A stretch of 64,000 bases of DNA from positions 4,606,703 through 4,670,702 of the forward strand of contig JASKMD010000020.1 in the NCBI GenBank assembly GCA_030144725.1. Reading direction: 5' to 3'. Positions 33,201-43,400 of this stretch are shown piece by piece (within the stretch, counting starts at the first letter, position 1; every line of letters begins with the position of its first letter). Source of the stretch: Haematococcus lacustris (taxonomy: Eukaryota; Chlorophyta; Chlorophyceae; Chlamydomonadales; Haematococcaceae). Position numbers and translations under genes: made by a program. The notes under the pieces are model-generated. The model ran no database searches. It saw only the letters and a list, made by a program, of their open reading frames with translations, and was not told the DNA's origin.

Positions 33201-36200
33201 GGCCCCCTCCCACTGGACTGGCCCGCAGCCCAGAGCAGCCTGCACAGAAGTAGGGGTATGGTGGGGTGAGGGGTGAGGGGTGAGGGGGGAGGGGGGAGGG
33301 GGGAGGGGTGAGGGGTGAGGGGTGAGGGGTGAGGGGTGAGGGGTGAGGGGTGAGGGGTGAGGGGTGAGGGGTGAGGGGTGAGGGGTGAGGGGTGAGGGGT
33401 GAGGGGTGAGGGGTGAGGGGTGAGGGGTGAGGGGTGAGGGGTGAGGGGTGAGGGGTGAGGGGTGAGGGGTGAGGGGTGAGGGGTGAGGGGTGAGGGGTGA
33501 GGGGTGAGGGGTGAGGGGTGAGGGGTGAGGGGTGAGGGGTGAGGGGTGAGGGGTGAGGGGTGAGGGGTGAGGGGTGAGGGGTGAGGGGTGAGGGGTGAGG
33601 GGTGAGGGGTGAGGGGTGAGGGGTGAGGGGTGAGGGGTGAGGGGTGAGGGGTGAGGGGTGAGGGGTGAGGGGTGAGGGGTGAGGGGTGAGGGGTGAGGGG
33701 TGAGGGGTGAGGGGTGAGGGGTGAGGGGTGAGGGGTGAGGGGTGAGGGGTGAGGGGTGAGGGGTGAGGGGTGAGGGGTGAGGGGTGAGGGGTGAGGGGTG
33801 AGGGGTGAGGGGTGAGGGGTGAGGGGTGAGGGGTGAGGGGTGAGGGGGTGAGGGGTGAGGGGTGAGGGGTGAGGGGTGAGGGGTGAGGGGTGAGGGGTGA
33901 GGGGTGAGGGGTGAGGGGGGAGGGGGGGGAGGGGGGAGGGGGGAGGGGGGAGGGGGGGAGGGGGGAGGGGGGAGGGGCAGACAGGCAGTGTGGTGTGGCA
34001 AAGGGGTGGTACGGCAGGGGCAAAGGGCGACATGGCCAGGGTTTCATGGGCAGGGACTGAGGTTTTGTGTGAGATGCTGAGGCAGGGTCAAGGGCGGCAG
34101 AGCGGTTAGGTCAGCATGAACCTCAGGTAGCATCATGTTGGGAGGGGGCAGCAGGGCAGGGGCAGGGTTTCAAGAGCAGGGGAAGGAAGCAATGACCAGG
34201 TGTAGGTGGGAGAAGAAGACTCGGCTATAGGATGGAGCGGGCACCTTTGCAACTGCATATCTGACGTACAGGGAGGAATACTTGGGAGTGGGGTGCGTCA
34301 GTGTTGGGGCAGTTGAAGTGTGCAGCTGTGTGGTAAAGCAGGCAGTTTGAGCTGAAGGAAGGAAGGAAGAAGATAAAGAAGGAGCTGAAGGAAGAAGATA
34401 AAGAAGAAGAAGAAGAAGAAGAAGACTGCTCCGGTGAACAGGAGTGCATTGAGGTGTGCATTCTGCTTAGAGCTTCTTCAGAGTTGAGGCAAGGCAGGCA
34501 AGAGGGCAGCCGGGCATAGGGGGAGGGGGCTGGGAGAGGCAGGCAGGCAGGCAGGCAGGCCACTGAGGGGTCCCCTGCTAGGCCCTGCGAGGCACTCCCA
34601 GCTTGCCGCGCCCCACTCACCACACGCTCCACACATCTCCGAGGTCAGGTTCAGCTGCTTCTGCACCTCTCCCAGCCTGGGTCAGGGCAGGGTGGGGCAG
34701 GCACAGCAGAGGGCAGTAGGAGCGGGGAGGCTGAGGGACAAGACTTCAACCATGCCACCCAACACTGCAGGTGCCACTCCCATCCAGTTGTATCCAAACA
34801 CCATCTTCATTCTTTTGCCCAAGCACAACATGTAGCCTGCTGCACTGCAGGCATGCCCCTTACATGACTGCCTTACTGCATGAGCGCCACCATCTCATGC
34901 CGTTCCTTGCCTTCGTTGCCTTGCCTGCCTCGCCACATGAGCCGGCCACCATCCTTCTCGTAGACTGGTGCATGCTAGACTGCTAGGAGCCCCTGCCCTG
35001 ACCTTGGCTGAGCCTACAGGCCTCTGCTGCCCTTGCAGCCCCTGCTGAGCTCCTGCTACCCCTATACATACAAATATACATACATATACCCCTGCTAACC
35101 CCACAGCCCCTGCTGTCCCACTGCCTCTGCTGCCTGCTTACCGCCCTACACTCACGCGGTTCGCATGCGCGGTTGGTTGACCCCTAGCTCCGGCGCATAT
35201 AGGTCCAGGCTCTCAGCCACGTGATATCCTGGACGTCCGCAGCAGACCAGGTCAGACCCAGCAGAGTGGGTCAAAGCGCGCAGGGCAGGTTGGGGCTTGG
35301 GAGGACACGTCAGGGCAGTCAGGGTTGGGCTGGGGCTGAAGCTGGGGTTGGGTTGGGTTGGGTTGGGGCAAGTAGGCATGGCAAAGGGCACCGGACATTC
35401 AAATCATCTGAGCTGGGGTGGAGGAGGCAGTCCCGCTGCGGCTGCAGCCATCACCGCAGGCCAGCCTGGCAGCTGCCACTGGGATGTGGTCTGCTGCCAA
35501 GCTTGCCTGCTCCTGGGCACAGTCACCTTTGTTGCACCCAATGCTGCGGGCAGGGCAGGCAGGGCAGACAGGGCAGGCAAGCCAGGTGAGGACAGAGATA
35601 GTGGGACAGGTTGGCAGGGGTCCCCAGGGTTAGGGCCAGGCAGGCGAGGCAGTGTGTGGGAATAGAAGGCAGGCAAGCAGGCAAAGGACAAGTAGGCGGG
35701 CGGGCGGGCGGGCACGATGGTTGACCGTGACCGTAGATTATTTACTAGGTTTACTCACATACTCCTTGTCCAATGTCTTATGTCCAGTGGCCTGTTACCA
35801 TCACCGAGGAATACCACCAGCAGGGGCAGTCACAACCAGGACGGCCCTATCCTAGCAAGCCCTTTGTGCCCTGTGTTGGCTGTCAGACTGCCCTGCCAGC
35901 CAGCCTGCCTGTCCTGCCTGCTTTCTTGTCCCTTGCCTGCCTGCCTGCTTGCCTGCCTGCACTCCAGGCCCCAGGTTTGTTACTCAGCTTGCTGCCTCAT
36001 CACTGACTTCCCGTACCTTCACACAGCCCTGCCCCCCCTGCCACTCCCCCTCCGCTCCCACTCAGACTCACTCTATCAGGATGTGCTTGCCATGGGGCCG
36101 CTGTGCTGCAGTAGGCAACAGCAGGCAAGACAGCGTGACAGAGGCCACTCAAAGGCCGCGGCATCCACATCAGGATGCTGCACTGGGGACACACAGGGCA

Positions 36201-37338
36201 GCACAGCTCTAGAGGGCATGATGGTGTGCTTGCTGGTCCACAAGGGCTGTGCATGAGTACTCAAGTACTTGCTGGTCAACAAGGACTGGGTACTCAAGAT
36301 GACTGTGCTGTGGAGTACTCAAGATGAGCAGTGAGCCTATGTGGCATGGCTGCATGTCCTTCTGTTCAGTGCAGGACGTTTTTGCTTCGAACAGACAAAA
36401 GGGTAAGCATCCAGCAGGTCAGGGCATGCAGGTGGCAGGACATGATGTGCCTACCCGGCTGCGCAGCAGGTCAGGGCCGGGTGCTGGCTGCAGGCTGCTG
36501 GCGGCAAAGGTGAGCTGCCGTGGGTGCTGGACAGTTGTGGCATGGCTGCATACACCACCACAACACCTGCACTGCACCGCAACGCCCGCACTGCCCCTGG
36601 GTAGGGCAGCGAGGGCGGAGGGGTGGGTCAGGGCTGCAGCCAAGACCAAGGGCGCCATTGTACCACTGCCAAGTTCTGCCCCCCTGACTACCGGGTGGGC
36701 TGCACCACTGAACCAGCCAGGCCCCAAGCCTGCACCTCTGCCGGAGCTGCATCGGAAACGCTACGCTTTGCACTGGCTTGTGTTGGGTGCCTAGTCTGAT
36801 GTAAAGACGCCAGCCCAGTATCGTGTCCTGTGCTCAATCTGTGAAGTTCTGGGGGGGCTAGCTTGATTAGCCCCTCCACCCCAACCCACGCGCTGATGCC
36901 AGCCCCGCCCAACCCCATCACTTCCCCTGCCTGCGACAGGGAAGGGGAGCTCACCTTGCATCTGCTCCATCCACATGTGAGGCGCGCAAGCACTTTGAAT
37001 GAATTCCTGTAGTCAAGGCACTCACTAGAAAATCAGATTTTGAAGGTGCTTTCATGAGGAAGGGGAAACTCATTGGACCGTACCGTGGCCGGGAAGCGGT
37101 CGGCCTGCGACACGGCCTGCTGCGGCGTGCATTTCAGCATCCCAACATCCACGAGCAGACGCTGAGTTACGTGCGTTCCGTACGACGCCGGGTTGGACTG
37201 TTTCGTGATAAAGAACGACAAAGCGATGGCTAGCAGGACCGCGGCTCCCAGGGCCCCTTGTACGAAGTACCGCGATTGCATTGAGACGCTTGCAGCAGCG
37301 CGGGCGGGCACCGCGCTAGGAGGGGTACAGCTGTGCAA
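30127..37338 (-). CDS. FkbM-family methyltransferase with N-terminal membrane anchor, left copy
   Basis: SAM-dependent methyltransferase of the FkbM family. Exon 1 (37338-37084) encodes a short N-tail and one hydrophobic anchor (FVQGALGAAVLLAIALSFFI), so a type II, probably Golgi or ER, protein. Further exons: 37006-36955, 35543-35527 (IGCNKG, SAM motif I), 35228-35156 (HVAESLDLYAPELG), 34676-34621, 33239-33134 (VVIHCFEPSDRNYGLLL), 32521-32419, 32095-31988, 31698-31573 (LLKVDTEGYDPDVLRGAE, the FkbM signature), 31388-31357 (DLVIFEYHG), 30967-30909, 30549-30455 (YACYFEGTPFIYKLSRGCWN). The exons 35543-30455 are in phase. The links between 36955 and 35543 are not solved; a 29-nt exon at 35791-35763 fits. 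The last exon 30213-30127 is tentative. Substrate unknown. Confidence 0.8.
30649..30736. repeat. (GAGAGGGG)n microsatellite in an FkbM intron
   Basis: Eight-bp units repeated about ten times. The right copy has about 13 units at 50458-50562. Intronic. Confidence 0.9.
31368..31450. repeat. CAG triplet run at an FkbM exon border
   Basis: CAG repeats on the plus strand form the polypyrimidine/CTG tract and the acceptor of the short exon at 31388-31357. The right copy (51226-51266) has fewer units. Confidence 0.8.
33262..33975. repeat. 7-bp minisatellite GGGGTGA, about 90 units, left copy
   Basis: Almost pure GGGGTGA units in an FkbM intron, switching to GGGGGGA units at about 33913-33975. The right copy has the opposite proportions (53646-54052). 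The Pro-rich frames here are not genes. Confidence 0.95.
34347..34426. repeat. GAAGAA/AAGGAA purine tract in an FkbM intron
   Basis: Short GAAGGAAGGAAG and AGAAGAAGAAG runs. The right copy at 54430-54468 is about 38 bp shorter. Intronic. Confidence 0.8.
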
Positions 37339-37460
37339 TGCAGTTTGTGATGCCTGCTACACAAATTATGATGGTTGCAGTGTGTGGGCATGTGTGTAGA
37401 CATGTGTGTGACAAACATGAAAATCCGTAGTATATGTTCCTTCCTCGCGTCGCTATTGTC

Positions 37461-38184
37461 TATGGCGAGGAAGAAGAGACGAACCGGTGTGAGTGGGCCT
37501 AGAGCAGTGCCGGAGGACCCCGACTGGTGGATGAATTCCGCACCAGCCGGGTCAGCTCAGCCGACAACACCCCCAGTGAGACCCTCACTGACACGCCGCC
37601 AGAGTCCTTCAGGTGAGGGGGTTGAGGATAGGTCAAGGGTCAAGGTGAGAGGCTCAGTAGTGCTGGGAGGTGGTGGAGTCAAGGTGGCTAGGTAGGGTCA
37701 AGGTAGAATCCCAATTAATGAATCTTACAGATGGGCATTGCCCCATGTGTCCTTGCAGGTGGCTGCGGCCTGTGTACAGCAAGGCGAAGCGATCCCAAGT
37801 CCGGGGGTTGATGTGCTTAACAAACTACATAATCAGGTAAGCGCTGGCGTGACACATGACTACACATGACTACACATGCGCTACACATGTGCATGGCCTC
37901 CACATATCCCACATGACATGAGTCATGTCACATGACACATGACCAAGCTTTGCCTGCCGCCCTCACACCCCATGTGCAGATTTAATGACCGGGACGTCTC
38001 ATTGAGACTCTCAGCCGCGGTGAACATCCACCGCTGTGCAGTCGGCCCAGGGCCACGTCCCACTGAGTTGTGCAGATGAAATGGCCGCCCAGCCATGCCA
38101 AAGCCGGGCAAGCCAGGCCAGGAGTGGGTGTACATGCGTGACAAGGCCCTGTTGCGCAAGTGGCGGCGCAAGTTGCAGCGGTAG
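37461..38184 (+). pseudogene. degenerate TnpB/Fanzor-like C-terminal remnant, left copy
   Basis: The pieces read, in order: MARKKRRTG... from 37461; EFRTSRVSSADNTPSE to PPESFR, ending at 37612; then exon 37759-37836 (WLRPVYSKAKRSQVRGL). Exon 37980 onward reads FNDRDVS and then SAAVNIHRCAVGPGPRPTEL, and after a TGA at 38077-38079 NGRPAMPKPGKPGQEW to KWRRKLQR, stopping at 38182-38184. DEFRTS-like, VRGL and DRDVxAAxNI are the order expected around the last RuvC motif of TnpB/Fanzor proteins, and the Asp of RDV would be catalytic. The usual zinc-ribbon cysteines are missing. Defects: a 16-bp insertion before EFRTS shifts the frame, an LRL insertion sits next to RDVS, and the TGA probably replaces TGG. 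The family call is inference. Confidence 0.45.
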
Positions 38185-38535
38185 CCAACTGTAGCAAGTC
38201 AACCCGAACATAATATTACTTCAGATATTGAACCTCTCACAAAGGGGATGTGTGAGGGTTGGAGCTTCTGGGACTCTAGCTACAGGCACACACACCAGAG
38301 TGGCGGAGCTGGAATGGGCCTTAGACCAGTAGCCTGTACAATGATGAGCTCGCAACCTGTGTTTGATTACAACTCATGCTTTATTTTGATGTGGCATGAG
38401 GGCTGTAGGGATCACAAGTTGTACAGCTCCGAACCAATGACGACCTCGGCCATCAGCATTGGGCATATGCACACCCAGGTTCGAGTATTAACCTTGCTTT
38501 GACATGCAGTTACCTGTGCTATCCAGCAGTTACCT

Positions 38536-38793
38536 GTGCTATTCAGCCCCGCGCCTGACATGGCCAAACCTACCCCCCTCAGCAACTCCTTCGCTGCCCT
38601 CGCCTCTTTCAGGCCTCGGTCTCACCCCCCCACAGAGCAGTCGGCGGCAACAGCAGCCCGGGGTGCCGACCACTTCACTCTGGAGGAGGCAGCTCGCATT
38701 GCTCTATCTGAGCAGCTCACAGAGCGTTTTCTCAACGAGCAGCGGGAGCAGCACCAGCGGCAGCAGCAACAGCAGCAGCAGCAGCACCAACAG

Positions 38794-38831
<38 letters not shown>

Positions 38832-39792
38832 GGAGCAGCAGCAACAGCAGGAGCAGCAGCAGCCAACTGGGGCAGGGGCCTCACCAATAACGGAGGCCCG
38901 GCTCCAGGAGGTACTGGCGCGAACTCTGACACAGACTCTGACACAGACGCTGCAGCAGACAGTCATGCCGCAGCTAACTGCCATCAACAAATCTATCGAG
39001 ACAGTCAAGAGCGAGTTGCAGATTGTTCAATATGACGTAGCCAAACTGAGTGTGGCGCACATTGAGCTAGAGGGAGAAACGAGGGAGGTGCGGGCAGAGA
39101 TGGCCTCAGTGGAGCAGCGCTGCAGCGTGCAGCTGGCAGCAATGGCCTTCAACATCCAGCTAGCAACAGAGCAGCGCAGCAATGCGGGGGTGGTGGTCTT
39201 CTTTGCCCCCCGCCCTGATGAGGTAGCCATCAAGGCTCTGTGCACCAGCGTCGGCGTCACTGATGCCCGGGTGATGCACTCTAGCCCGACTATCGCTAAG
39301 GTCAGTGTCGGCTCCCATGCCTCAGCCCTCAGCGTTCTGGCTGCTGCCCAGCAGGCCGCACTCCCAGCAGACCTGGGGAAGGGTCCGCTACAGCGGGTCG
39401 TGTGGCCAGCTCGCCGTCAGCTGCAGGCAGTTGTGGATAAGAGCAGTGTGCGATCCCCTGTACATGGCATGCGCTTTGAGTGCAACAAATCACGCACAGC
39501 CATCATCACCACCTGGAAGGGGAAGCAGATTACCTACCCCCTGTTTGTCCACCTCAGCAACCTCAGCAAGCCAGACCTGAAGAGCATGGATGAGTGCAGC
39601 ATCGAGGCAGCCTGTGAGTATGCGGCTGCGGACCAGCCTGCAGCTTTTCTCCTACCAAGGTCCCTCGCCACCCATCAACAGCAGCAGCAGCATCAACAAC
39701 AGCAGCAGGGTGCGACAGCGGCTGCCGCAGCAATGGAAGAGGACAACCAGCCAGAAGACACATATCCTAACCCTCCCCCGCCCCCCCCCTAA
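38536..39792 (+). CDS. LINE ORF1 (putative RNA-binding/coiled-coil protein)
   Basis: 418 codons. An N-terminal Ser/Pro region and an acidic helix (FTLEEAARIALSEQLTERF) come first. A long Gln-rich tract encoded by CAG repeats follows, then a predicted coiled coil (VMPQLTAINKSIETVKSELQ to EIEG-like heptads), and then a compact domain with GVVVFFAPRPDEVAIKALC and MRFECNKSRTAIITTWKG. The position before the RT ORF and the coiled coil fit ORF1p of L1-type elements; no zinc knuckle was seen. A second ATG at 38560 (MAKPTPLSNS) is an alternative start. A second CAG tract and a Pro run end the protein. Confidence 0.7.
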
Positions 39793-40459
39793 TCAGGCGC
39801 AGCGCAGGGCAGCAGCAGCAGCAGCAGGGGGTCCTGACCGGGCACCAGCCGGCAAGGCTGCAGGGAAGACAGCTGCGCTGGGCAGCCGCCCCGCCTCGCC
39901 TAACGAGGTGCAGCGCAATGCAGCAGCAGCAGCAGGGGGTCCTGACCGGGCACCAGCCGGCAAGGCTGCAGGGAAGACAGCTGCACCGGGCAGCCGCCCC
40001 GCCTCGCCTAACCAGGTGCAGCGCAATGCAGCAGCAGCAGCAGGGGGTCCTGACCGGGCACCAGCCGGCAAGGCTGCAGGGAAGACAGCTGTGCCGGGCA
40101 GCCGCCCCGCCTCGCCTAACCAGGTGCAGCGCAATGCAGCAGCTGCAGCAGCAGCAGCAGGCCCCAGCCAGACAACAACCAAGACTGTGGCACCAGGTCG
40201 CCCCACCCTGCCCAACCAGACACAGCGCAATGCAGCAGCAACAGCAGCAGCCCTCAGCCATCTGCCCCCCCCCCCGCCCTTCCCCCAAGGGGGGGGCGGC
40301 CACTCGGCCCCTGGCTCACCAACCAAGAGCCGCCCACTCTCTCCCCCTTTGGGGAATCACCGCACAAGACATCAAGCGGGGTTGGGTGCGTCTGGGGAGA
40401 CTCCTACGGGTAAGCTCAGGGCGGTGGGGGCTCAGGGCGTGGGAGAGGGTCGGGGCTAG
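39590..40459 (+). CDS. LINE linker frame of Ala/Pro-rich 36-residue repeats
   Basis: This frame overlaps the ORF1 end by 203 bp and is in the same frame as ORF2, separated from it only by TAG at 40457-40459. It carries tandem units of 108 bp (36 residues, containing GGPDRAPAGKAAGKTA and SRPASPNQVQRNA), with anchors at 39831, 39939 and 40047 and a degenerate fourth unit. It may be the N-terminal extension of ORF2, reached by frameshift or reinitiation and read-through, or simply inter-ORF sequence. The repeats keep frame, which mildly favours translation. Confidence 0.45.
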   Translation: MSAASRQPVSMRLRTSLQLFSYQGPSPPINSSSSINNSSRVRQRLPQQWKRTTSQKTHILTLPRPPPNQAQRRAAAAAAGGPDRAPAGKAAGKTAALGSRPASPNEVQRNAAAAAGGPDRAPAGKAAGKTAAPGSRPASPNQVQRNAAAAAGGPDRAPAGKAAGKTAVPGSRPASPNQVQRNAAAAAAAAGPSQTTTKTVAPGRPTLPNQTQRNAAATAAALSHLPPPPPFPQGGGGHSAPGSPTKSRPLSPPLGNHRTRHQAGLGASGETPTGKLRAVGAQGVGEGRG

Positions 40460-43400
40460 GGACTCGCCCCCCGAGAGCTCAGGTTAGCGGTCCACAATGT
40501 GAATGGCCTTAAGCATGACACTACCTCAGTCAAGTTCACAGCCATTAGGAGGCTGGTGGCCGAGCATGATGTCATCGCTCTGTGCGAGACACGCAGCAAT
40601 AGGATAGCGGAGTTCATGCAGCATGCGCCCACCCATAGTGCCTTTCACACATCTGTTTTACGCCAGGGGGTGCCGGGTCAGGGGGTGGCCCTTCTGCTGC
40701 GCAAGGAGCTAGCCAGGCACGCCAGGCTCTGGCGCACCAGCAGTGCCATGCAACTGCTTTGGGTCAGGCTGGCAGGGTGTGTGTGTGGGCTTGAGGGTGA
40801 TGTGTTGCTGGGTGTGGGCTACATACCCCCCGCCCACCATGTCTCCGAGCACTTCAACCACTTGCTGCTAGAGCTCCAGGAGGCTACATCACACACACCA
40901 CATGTCCTCCTGATGGGTGACCTGAACTCTCACTTAGGCAAGCTTAGCGAGTTAGGTGACCTCCATGGCTGGTCCATGCAGCATCCGGAGCTTTGCGTGC
41001 CTAGGATTGGCCCGGCCAAGTCTAACCAAGCGGGCAGGGAGTTGATTGACGTGCTATCAGCTACAGGCCTTGTTGCCACCACCGGTAGGGGACATGGGGA
41101 CATGGGACAGCGCACCTGCAGAGCTAGCACTCGCACGGAGCACATCATCATGAGTGAGTCTGTGTACTCTTTGAGCCACACTTCTTCCTTCCCGGACGCT
41201 TGCCATGAGTTTGACCACTCCCCCATTACCCTGTCTCTCAAGGCACCAGCACAAGCCACTACACCCATCCACACCTGCAATGATGACTGCCACACTGGCC
41301 CACAGTTCCAATGGAAGCCAGATCATGCTGCTCGGTATGTGGGTGCCCTTATCGACTTGGAAGAGGAGGTCATGGCTGTCAAGCAGGCTGTTGAGCAGGG
41401 CACACACCCTGACTCCATCAACCGCTTTGTGCATGACATCATATCACGGGCTGCGGGCAGTGCGGGGATGCTTAAGCCAAGGCTCTGCCCACTAGCACGT
41501 GTTGACAAGCACACCACAGTTAAGCCTGCCTGGTTTGACCGGTCATGCAAGGAGGCTAAAGCCGCACTCTGGCAGGCTCTGCGTAGCGGGGAGGCCTTGC
41601 ACCTTTACAGGGCTAGAAAGCAGGCCTATAGGAGGCTGGTTGCTAGAGCTAAGTCTGCGTGGTCCAAGCATAGAGCTGCCAAGCTTCTAGACATGCTCAA
41701 GCACAACCCTGGGGATGCACTCAAGATGCTCCGAGTCAGGCACGCACGCCAGCAGTCCATGGTTCCCATCGACAAGTGGCATCAGCATCTGCAGGCCTAT
41801 TTCACAACCACTAATACGACACATGACGCACCCGATGTGATCCCTGAGCCAGCTAGGACCAGGCAAGCTGTGCCTGCCCATTTGCAAGCCGTCCCTCTTG
41901 GGAGAGGCAGACTTCACTCTGTCCCTGCCCCTGTCACAACACATCCACCTGCCTATGAGCTGCCCCATCTTGACAACATCACATCTATTGTTCAAGCACA
42001 ACTACGTGATCTCAGCAATGACACAGCACCTGGTCTGGATGGGCTCCAAGCTCCCTTTATCAAGCACGCCCGCACAGTTGAGGAGGGTGTTACCACATAC
42101 TTGTTGCTCCCTCTGCTTGCCACATGGTTTCACAGCATGATGCGCACTGGGATAATTCCAGCGGCTTGGAAGGTAGCTAGAATCAGCCCCCTCTTCAAGG
42201 ACACAGACCCCACAGACCCCAACAAGTACAGAATGCTTGCTGTGAGTAGTGTGTTGTACCGCCTGTATGCTAACGTCTTGCGGCACGTGCTGACTGCCTG
42301 GTGCATGACACACAAAGTGCTGCCAGCTGAGCAGTTTGGGTTCATCCCGGGACGCAGCACCATGCAACCCATGTTCATTCTGCGCCATCTTGTCCACGCG
42401 CAAAAGGCTAGCGCAGATGCCAAGCACCGCAAGCTTTTCACTGCCTTCATTGACTTCAAACAGGCCTATGACCACATACCTCGACAACAATTGTGGGAGC
42501 ACTTGCGGGTTGGGATCAAGCTGCCACAGCCCTTGCTTGCCTGCCTGGAGGGTCTGTATAGGGATGACAACTATGTGCTGATAGATGGCCCCCACCGCAC
42601 CCCCCCTGTGACTCCTGACCAAGGTGTCAAGCAAGGCTGCCCCATCAGCCCACTCCTGTTTGCTCTCTATGTTCACGACATTAGTAAGGAGTTCCTAGGC
42701 CCTGTTGATGCTGTGAGGGTGCAAGGCACACCTGTCACCCACTTCATGTATGCTGATGACCTGACCCTGGTGAGCACCTCGCCCCACGGGCTGCAGCGGT
42801 TGGTCTGCCAGCTACAAGGCTTTGCAGATAGGAAACACCTTACAGTCAATGTGGGCAAGTCAAAGGTGATGGTTTTCAATGGCAACTCACAAACTGCAGC
42901 ACCTTGCATTGGGTACAAGCATGAGATCCTGCCTGTGGTGAGAGAGTTCAAGTACTTAGGCATGCATTTTAATCCCAGCGCCACCCCTGCTTTTGCTGCC
43001 ACTCATATGAGGGCTGGCATGTTCCTCGCCATGCGCCAAGCATGCAACCGTGCTAGAGAGTATGGGGTGCTGCATGATCCTTTTGCCCTGTGTCACCTCA
43101 TCAGAGCGTTCGTGCTCCCCTTAGGGCTGTATGGCAGCCAGGTTTGGGGCACTGCTTTCCTTGGGCATGGTGTGCAACTCTCTAACCCAGTGCAAACACG
43201 CATGCTCAGCTTTCTCAGGTTTGCTGCCAGGGTTCGTAGCTCAGTGTCAGGGCTGATGGTGCTGCATGAGTTGGGGCAGCTGCCCCTCCAGCTTTACTGG
43301 TTTAGGGCTGCATGCAAGTTCTGGAACACTGCCAAACTATCCCACAGTGACCTGTTAATGAGGGTCATTAAGGCAGATGTGGAATTAGGGAGGAGTTGCC

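Noticed and set aside
33130..34047. Long Pro-rich reading frames, up to about 300 codons, over the minisatellite
   Set aside because: The repeat is free of stops in several frames. Only the FkbM exon at 33239-33134 inside it is supported.
36331..36500. Plus-strand exon-like segment (GTGCAG|GACGTTTTTGCT...AAAGG|GTAAGC)
   Set aside because: Isolated between minus-strand FkbM exons, with no neighbouring phase-compatible exon found.
39767..40326. Minus-strand Cys/Ala-rich frames opposite the LINE linker
   Set aside because: Shadows of the 108-bp repeat on the coding strand of the retrotransposon.
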